Source of the DNA: Aeromicrobium chenweiae
Lineage (GTDB): Bacteria; Actinomycetota; Actinomycetes; Propionibacteriales; Nocardioidaceae
Direction: 5' to 3'
Assembly: GCF_003065605.1 (NCBI RefSeq)
Contig: NZ_CP026952.1
Coordinates: 2,728,001 to 2,792,000 of the forward strand
Length of the DNA stretch: 64,000 nt
The position numbers were made by a program, and so were the translations under genes. Under the pieces are notes generated by a model that was not told the DNA's origin, did not search any database, and worked only from the letters and a program-made list of their open reading frames with translations. Every line of letters begins with the position of its first letter. The first letter of the stretch is position 1. Below, in pieces: positions 59,466 to 64,000 of this stretch.

Positions 59466-59471
59466 TAGCGT
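59466..59471 (+). promoter_or_regulatory. -10 element for the second threonine dehydratase gene (leaderless)
   Basis: TAGCGT lies 8 nt before the GTG at 59480, with no Shine-Dalgarno sequence. Confidence 0.45.
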
Positions 59472-59479
59472 GGACCGAC

Positions 59480-60748
59480 GTGACCACTCCCCCGACAGCA
59501 CCCTCCGCCGTGACCGCAGCAACCATCGACGAGGCGGCTCCACGGGTGGCCGACGTGGCCAGCCGGACGCCGCTCGAGCTCAACGCGCGACTGTCCGCGG
59601 CGACCGGCGCCCAGGTCTGGCTCAAGCGGGAGGACCTGCAGCCGGTCCGGTCGTACAAGATCCGTGGCGCGTACAACCTGATCGTCCAGCTCGACGCCGA
59701 GGCGCGCGGCCGCGGCGTCGTCTGCGCGAGCGCCGGCAACCACGCCCAGGGCGTCGCCCTGGCCTGCCGACGGCTGGGCACGCACGGACGCATCTACGTG
59801 CCGGGCACCACGCCCCGGCAGAAGCGCGAGCGGATCGTCACCCTCGGTGGGGCCGACGTCGAGGTCATCGTGGTGGGCGACTCGTACGAGGACGCGTTCC
59901 GCGCCGCCCAGCAGGACGCCGCCGACACCGGAGCGGTGCTGGTCCCGGCGTTCGACGACCCGCGCACGATCAGCGGACAGGGAACCGTGGCACCCGAGAT
60001 CGTCGAGCAGCTGGGACACGCCCCCGACCTCCTGGTCGTGCCGGTCGGTGGCGGCGGACTCATCGCCGGCATGGCGACGTGGATGCACGAACGCCATCCC
60101 GCCACCCGCGTCGTCGGCGTCGAGCCCGCCGGTGCGGCCTCCATGGGCGCCGCGCTGGCCGCCGGCGCCCCGACGCCGCTGGCCGAGGTGGACCCGTTCG
60201 TGGACGGAGCCGCGGTGGGGACGGCCGGCCGGCACACGTTCCCTCTCGTCCGGGACGCCGGCGCACAGCTCATGACCGTGGACGAGGGCCACGCGTGCAC
60301 CGAGATGCTGCGGCTGTACCAGTCCGACGGCATCATCGCCGAGCCCGCCGGCGCGCTGGCGACGGCCGCGCTCGACGCCGGTCTCGTGATCGAGCCCGGC
60401 TCCACGGTGGTCTGCGTCGTGTCCGGCGGCAACAACGACATCAGCCGGTACGGCGAGGTGCTCGAGCGGTCCCTGATCCACCAGCGCCTCAAGCACTACT
60501 TCCTGGTGAGCTTCCCGCAGGAGCCCGGCGCACTGCGACGGTTCCTCGACGAGATTCTCGGACCGGACGACGACATCACGCTGTTCGACTACGTCAAGCG
60601 CAACAACCGCGAGACCGGCCCGGCCCTCATCGGCGTCGAGCTCGCCAGCGCCGACGACCTCTCAGGGCTCCTCGAACGTCTCGAGGACAGCCCCCTGGGG
60701 GTGGAGCGGGTGGCGCCCGGCAGTCCGTTGTTCCACTACCTGGTCTGA
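59480..60748 (+). CDS. ilvA: Threonine dehydratase, biosynthetic type
   Basis: A 422-residue PLP enzyme that makes 2-oxobutanoate from threonine, the first step to isoleucine. The PLP lysine is in VRSYKIRGAYN near residue 60, and the phosphate loop is VGGGGLIAGM. The C-terminal 90 residues are one ACT-like regulatory domain (HYFLVSFPQEPGALRRFLDE, ending SPLFHYLV), as in the single-domain feedback-sensitive enzyme of Corynebacterium. E. coli IlvA has two such domains. The window thus has two threonine deaminases; this one is the likelier isoleucine enzyme. Confidence 0.92.
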   Translation: MTTPPTAPSAVTAATIDEAAPRVADVASRTPLELNARLSAATGAQVWLKREDLQPVRSYKIRGAYNLIVQLDAEARGRGVVCASAGNHAQGVALACRRLGTHGRIYVPGTTPRQKRERIVTLGGADVEVIVVGDSYEDAFRAAQQDAADTGAVLVPAFDDPRTISGQGTVAPEIVEQLGHAPDLLVVPVGGGGLIAGMATWMHERHPATRVVGVEPAGAASMGAALAAGAPTPLAEVDPFVDGAAVGTAGRHTFPLVRDAGAQLMTVDEGHACTEMLRLYQSDGIIAEPAGALATAALDAGLVIEPGSTVVCVVSGGNNDISRYGEVLERSLIHQRLKHYFLVSFPQEPGALRRFLDEILGPDDDITLFDYVKRNNRETGPALIGVELASADDLSGLLERLEDSPLGVERVAPGSPLFHYLV

Positions 60749-60762
60749 CGGGCGCCCCACCC

Positions 60763-63684
60763 CTACTTCTTCTTGTTCGCTTCCTCGACGGCCCGCTGGG
60801 CCTTCTCGACCGCGTCGCCCACCTGGTTCATCCGACGCTGGTAGAGCGCGAGGTCGCCATCCTTCAGCGCGGCCTGGGCCTGGTCGTAGTAGCGCGATGC
60901 AGCGTCGAGCAGCTGTGCTGCCGTCTGGTTGCGGCTGTTGTCCGGCTTCTGCGTCGTCGGCGTCTCGTTCGTGTCGTCGTCGGGGTTCGTCCCCTCCTCC
61001 AGACCGAGCGCGACCCGCAGCGCCTCGTCCAACGTCTGGCCGAAGCCGACGTCCTTGCCGAACGACGCGATGACGAACTGCAGCACTGGGTAGGAGCCCT
61101 CGACCGCGCTGCGCTTGATGTAGACCGGCTGGACGTACAGCAGCCCGTCGCCGACCGGGAGGGTCAGCAGGTTGCCGTAGAGGATCGACGCGGTCTTGGA
61201 CTGCTGGTACTGCAGCAAGGCCTGCGAGACTCCCTTGTCGGTCTGGAAGTCGTTCGCGATCTGGCTCGGACCCGAGATCTGTGTCTCGCTCGGCAGCTGC
61301 AGGATCTGCATCTTGCCGTAGTTCTCGGTGTCCGTCGCCTCGGAGTTGACCGAGACGAACGCCGCCAGGTTCTGCCGCCGGTTGGGCAGGTAGACGCTCG
61401 TGACGCTGAACTTCGGCGTGTCCTCGCCCGGCCGTGCCGTCGACAGGTAGTACGGCGGCTGCAGGGCGCTCGAGCTGCTGGGGGCGGTCGGGTCCTCCGG
61501 CACCTTCCAGCGCTCACCGTCCTCGTAGAACGTCTGCGCGTCGGTCACGTGGTAGCGCTGCAGCACGTCGCGCTGCACCTTGAACAGGTCGACCGGGTAG
61601 CGCAGGTGCTCCAGCAGCGCGTCGGTGATCTCGGTCTTGCTCTCCACGACACCGGGGAAGACCTTCATCCACGTCTTCAGGACCGGGTCCTTGGTGTCCC
61701 ACTGGTAGAGCTTCACGGTGCCGTCGTACGCGTCGACGACCGCCTTGACCGAGTTGCGCATGTAGTTGACCTGGTCGGTCGGCAGCGCCTTCTGGGCGCG
61801 GCCGTCGGTCAGCGTGTCAGCGGTGGCCTCCCGCAGCGAGCGGTGCTCGGAGTACGGGTAGGAGTTGCTGGTGGTGTAGCCGTCGACGATCCACACGACG
61901 CGACCGTCCACGACGGCCGGGTACGAGTCACCGTCGACCGTCAGCCACGGTGCGACCTTCTCGACGCGGTCCCGCGGCTCGCGGTCGTACAGGATCTTGG
62001 ACTCGGAGTTGACCCGGTTCGACAGCACGATGTTGGGCTCGGCGAACTTGAACGCGTACAGCATCTTGTTGAACAGGCCCCCGATCGGGACACCGCCCTT
62101 GCCGTCGTACGTGTTCTGGGTCGCGTTGGCCTTGCCGTCCTCGCCGGCTGCGCCGCCACGCGGGATGTCGACCTCGATCGCCTTGGCGCCCTTGGGGCGT
62201 CCCACGATGGAGTACGACGGGGACTGCTCGCCGAAGTAGATGCGCGGCGGGGTCGTGGTCTTGATCTCGCCGATCTGCGGGATGTCCTTCGCGGTGAAGA
62301 CCGGCTCGCCGTTCGGGCCGCGCTGGTTGCCGCGTGCCGCGATGACGCCGTAGCCGTGCGTGTAGACCGTGTGGTCGTTGGCCCAGTTGCGCTGGGTGTC
62401 CTGCAGGCCGTTGAGGTTGAGCTCGCGCGCGGCGATGATCGTGTCCTGCGGGACCGTCTCCCCCTCGAGCTTGTAGCGGTCGACGTCGAGCGTGGTGGGC
62501 ACCGAGTAGTAGCCACGGACCTGCTGCAGCTGCTCGAACGCGTCCGAGATGAGGGTCGGGTCGAGCAGACGCGTGCTGACGCGCGACTCCGCCGACGCGG
62601 CCAGCTCGTTGTCGGTGAGGTCGGTCTTGGCCGAGTACGACTCGACCTCGGTGTCCGCGACGTCGTACGCGTTCCTGGTCGCCTCGATGTTGCGGGCGAT
62701 GTAGGGGCCTTCCTTGTCCGGCTCGGACGGCTTGACCTGGAAGCCCTGCATGACGGCGGGCCAGATCGCGCCGATGAGGATCGAGGTCAGCGCCAGCAGG
62801 CCCAGACCGATCGCCGGCAGGGTCCACGAGCGGATGAAGATGACCGCGAAGAACAGCAACGCACAGACGATCGCGACACCGATGAGGATGTTCTTGCCCG
62901 GGATGCGGGCGTTCGCGTCGGTGTAGCCGATGCCGTCGAACAGCTTGGAGTTGCCGATGGCGAGGCCGAAGCGGTCGAGGTAGTACGAGATCGCACGGCT
63001 CAGGACGCCGAGACCGACGAGCACCGACAGGTGCACCTGCGCGGCGCGGGTCAGCTTGGGGCCGCGGCCGGCGATCCGGATGCCGCCGTAGACGTAGTTG
63101 AGGAACAGCACCGCGAGCACCGTGATGACGATCATCGCGAACGAGAACGACGTCAGGAAGCGCCACCACGGGTAGTCGAAGACGTAGAAGCCGACGTCCT
63201 TGTTGAACTGCGGGTCCTTGACGCCGAACGACGAGCCGTGGCGCCACATCTTGTACGTGTCCCAGTGGCTCGCGCCCACCGACCCGGAGAACGCCGTCAG
63301 GATGATGAACAGCACGATCCCGATCGGCTTGAGGATCGGGGTCAGCGCGAGGCGGTAGCGGTACGCCGGGTCGTCACGGCGCAGCGGCACCGTGTCGGGC
63401 CGCGTGCGGTACGCGAGGTAGAGGTTGCCGATCACGAACAGGCCGAAGATCAGGCCCATGATGATGAACAGCGCGACCCGGGAGACCAGGACGCTGCGGA
63501 ACACGTCGCTGTAGCCGACCGACTTGAACCACAGGCGGTCGGTCCACACGCTGATGAAGATCGAGCCGAGCAGCAGGAGCACGGCCAAGGTCACCAAGGT
63601 CGGGATGAGCACGCGCTGGCGTCGCCCCGACCCCGATGGGGGTTGAGGCTGGCGCGGACGCGGTGTTCCGAAGATGTCGCTCAC
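60763..63684 (-). CDS. UPF0182 family large membrane protein
   Basis: A 973-residue protein of the UPF0182 family, function unknown. The N-terminal third has seven membrane helices (first: VLIPTLVTLAVLLLLGSIFI). A large extracytoplasmic domain follows with the family segments DQVNYMRNSVKAVVDAYDGT and VYIKRSAVEGSYPVLQFVIA. The C-terminus, after an acidic linker near residue 890, is a short helix-rich region ending EEANKKK. An AGGAGACCC ribosome site precedes the GTG at 63684. Convergent with ilvA. Confidence 0.93.
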   Translation of the reverse strand: MSDIFGTPRPRQPQPPSGSGRRQRVLIPTLVTLAVLLLLGSIFISVWTDRLWFKSVGYSDVFRSVLVSRVALFIIMGLIFGLFVIGNLYLAYRTRPDTVPLRRDDPAYRYRLALTPILKPIGIVLFIILTAFSGSVGASHWDTYKMWRHGSSFGVKDPQFNKDVGFYVFDYPWWRFLTSFSFAMIVITVLAVLFLNYVYGGIRIAGRGPKLTRAAQVHLSVLVGLGVLSRAISYYLDRFGLAIGNSKLFDGIGYTDANARIPGKNILIGVAIVCALLFFAVIFIRSWTLPAIGLGLLALTSILIGAIWPAVMQGFQVKPSEPDKEGPYIARNIEATRNAYDVADTEVESYSAKTDLTDNELAASAESRVSTRLLDPTLISDAFEQLQQVRGYYSVPTTLDVDRYKLEGETVPQDTIIAARELNLNGLQDTQRNWANDHTVYTHGYGVIAARGNQRGPNGEPVFTAKDIPQIGEIKTTTPPRIYFGEQSPSYSIVGRPKGAKAIEVDIPRGGAAGEDGKANATQNTYDGKGGVPIGGLFNKMLYAFKFAEPNIVLSNRVNSESKILYDREPRDRVEKVAPWLTVDGDSYPAVVDGRVVWIVDGYTTSNSYPYSEHRSLREATADTLTDGRAQKALPTDQVNYMRNSVKAVVDAYDGTVKLYQWDTKDPVLKTWMKVFPGVVESKTEITDALLEHLRYPVDLFKVQRDVLQRYHVTDAQTFYEDGERWKVPEDPTAPSSSSALQPPYYLSTARPGEDTPKFSVTSVYLPNRRQNLAAFVSVNSEATDTENYGKMQILQLPSETQISGPSQIANDFQTDKGVSQALLQYQQSKTASILYGNLLTLPVGDGLLYVQPVYIKRSAVEGSYPVLQFVIASFGKDVGFGQTLDEALRVALGLEEGTNPDDDTNETPTTQKPDNSRNQTAAQLLDAASRYYDQAQAALKDGDLALYQRRMNQVGDAVEKAQRAVEEANKKK

Positions 63685-63715
63685 GGGTCTCCTGTGTGAA
63701 GGGGTGTCAAAAACT

Positions 63716-64000
63716 CTATGTCAGGGTGCTGCGGAGGTGCTCGATCAAGCCGGGGACCAGGTCAGGGCCCTCCAGCAGCTCCGCGTCAGCGGGGTCCTTG
63801 GCCCGGACCGCGCTGTGGGACCGGCCGTCGCGCATGACGGCGGCCACGAGGCGCACCTCACGACGGTCGGGGTGGTTGATGGCGGCCTCGACGATGGCGT
63901 CCGGGTCGTCGGGCAGCGACTCCTCCGCCTCGGGCGGCAGCATGATCCGCTCGATCACGGCGGCGCAGCCGGTGACCGCGTCGGGCCACTCGATCTCGGT
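63716..64000 (-). CDS. PPA1309 family protein, C-terminal part
   Basis: The last 94 codons of a gene that runs off the right end. The frame is open to base 64000 and reads TEIEWPDAVTGCAAVIERIM before LPPEAEESLPDDPDAIVEAA. This matches the actinobacterial PPA1309 family, small proteins of unknown function usually beside the UPF0182 gene. A GTG at 63958 is in frame but internal, because family sequence continues upstream of it. The N-terminus is missing. Confidence 0.85.
   Translation of the reverse strand, partial: TEIEWPDAVTGCAAVIERIMLPPEAEESLPDDPDAIVEAAINHPDRREVRLVAAVMRDGRSHSAVRAKDPADAELLEGPDLVPGLIEHLRSTLT

Noticed and set aside
59362..63699. A 1445-codon open frame on the plus strand opposite ilvA and UPF0182
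   Set aside because: It is rich in Arg, Ala, Gly and Val with no domain, and it covers genes with clear families on both strands. High GC keeps such antisense frames open.

Overview
The window is high-GC DNA from an actinomycete, with dense, often overlapping genes. Evidence for this includes Mca (mycothiol-conjugate amidase), a PIN-PhoH fusion (PhoH2 type), a short cis-prenyl transferase, DUF4307, a UPF0182 protein and a PPA1309-family protein. The mix fits the Nocardioidaceae/Propionibacteriales, perhaps an Aeromicrobium-like organism; that placement is inference. No rRNA, CRISPR array, phage gene or insertion sequence is visible. The only RNA gene is an initiator tRNA-Met.

Left part (1-24.3 kb): a conserved housekeeping backbone. 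The order glpX, fumC, phoH2, uppS, hemolysin III, DUF255/thioredoxin-like, small membrane protein, mca, DUF4307, greA matches, from memory, the Mycobacterium tuberculosis stretch Rv1099c to Rv1080c. Lodged in it are a hydrolase/PaiB pair, a molybdate operon (HTH-TOBE regulator plus modABC), DUF6314, a spermidine-synthase-like protein, a sugar-type ABC operon whose ATPase has lost most catalytic motifs, an AraC regulator, a DUF3224 protein and a CDF transporter. A PLP threonine ammonia-lyase follows greA.

Middle part (24.4-59.2 kb): an accessory region of small units, each an enzyme set with its own regulator (six TetR, two MarR, one XRE/MmyB, one LuxR-type). It contains a TetR-controlled hydrolase/oxidoreductase/thioesterase operon, a DHA2 drug exporter with MarR, a MacB-like ABC exporter, a full respiratory nitrate reductase operon narGHJI-narK, a desaturase-like flavoprotein, a DJ-1-like protein, SnoaL-like proteins, a yjdJ/yjdI-like pair, a glutaminase-STAS fusion, a Ser/Thr kinase and a 918-residue ATPase-LuxR regulator. 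modABC and narGHJI fit together: nitrate reductase needs molybdenum cofactor.

Right part (59.2-64 kb): initiator tRNA, a second threonine dehydratase, UPF0182 and a truncated PPA1309-family gene.

Two things stand out. (1) Two intergenic arrays (7584-7702 and 14824-14977), unrelated in sequence, share one design: 21-bp direct repeats that invert exactly about a centre, each ending at the stop codon of a minus-strand gene. (2) A -10 element TANNNT lies 6-8 nt before the start codon of about 17 annotated genes and one leader ORF, which implies widespread leaderless transcription and fixes many starts.
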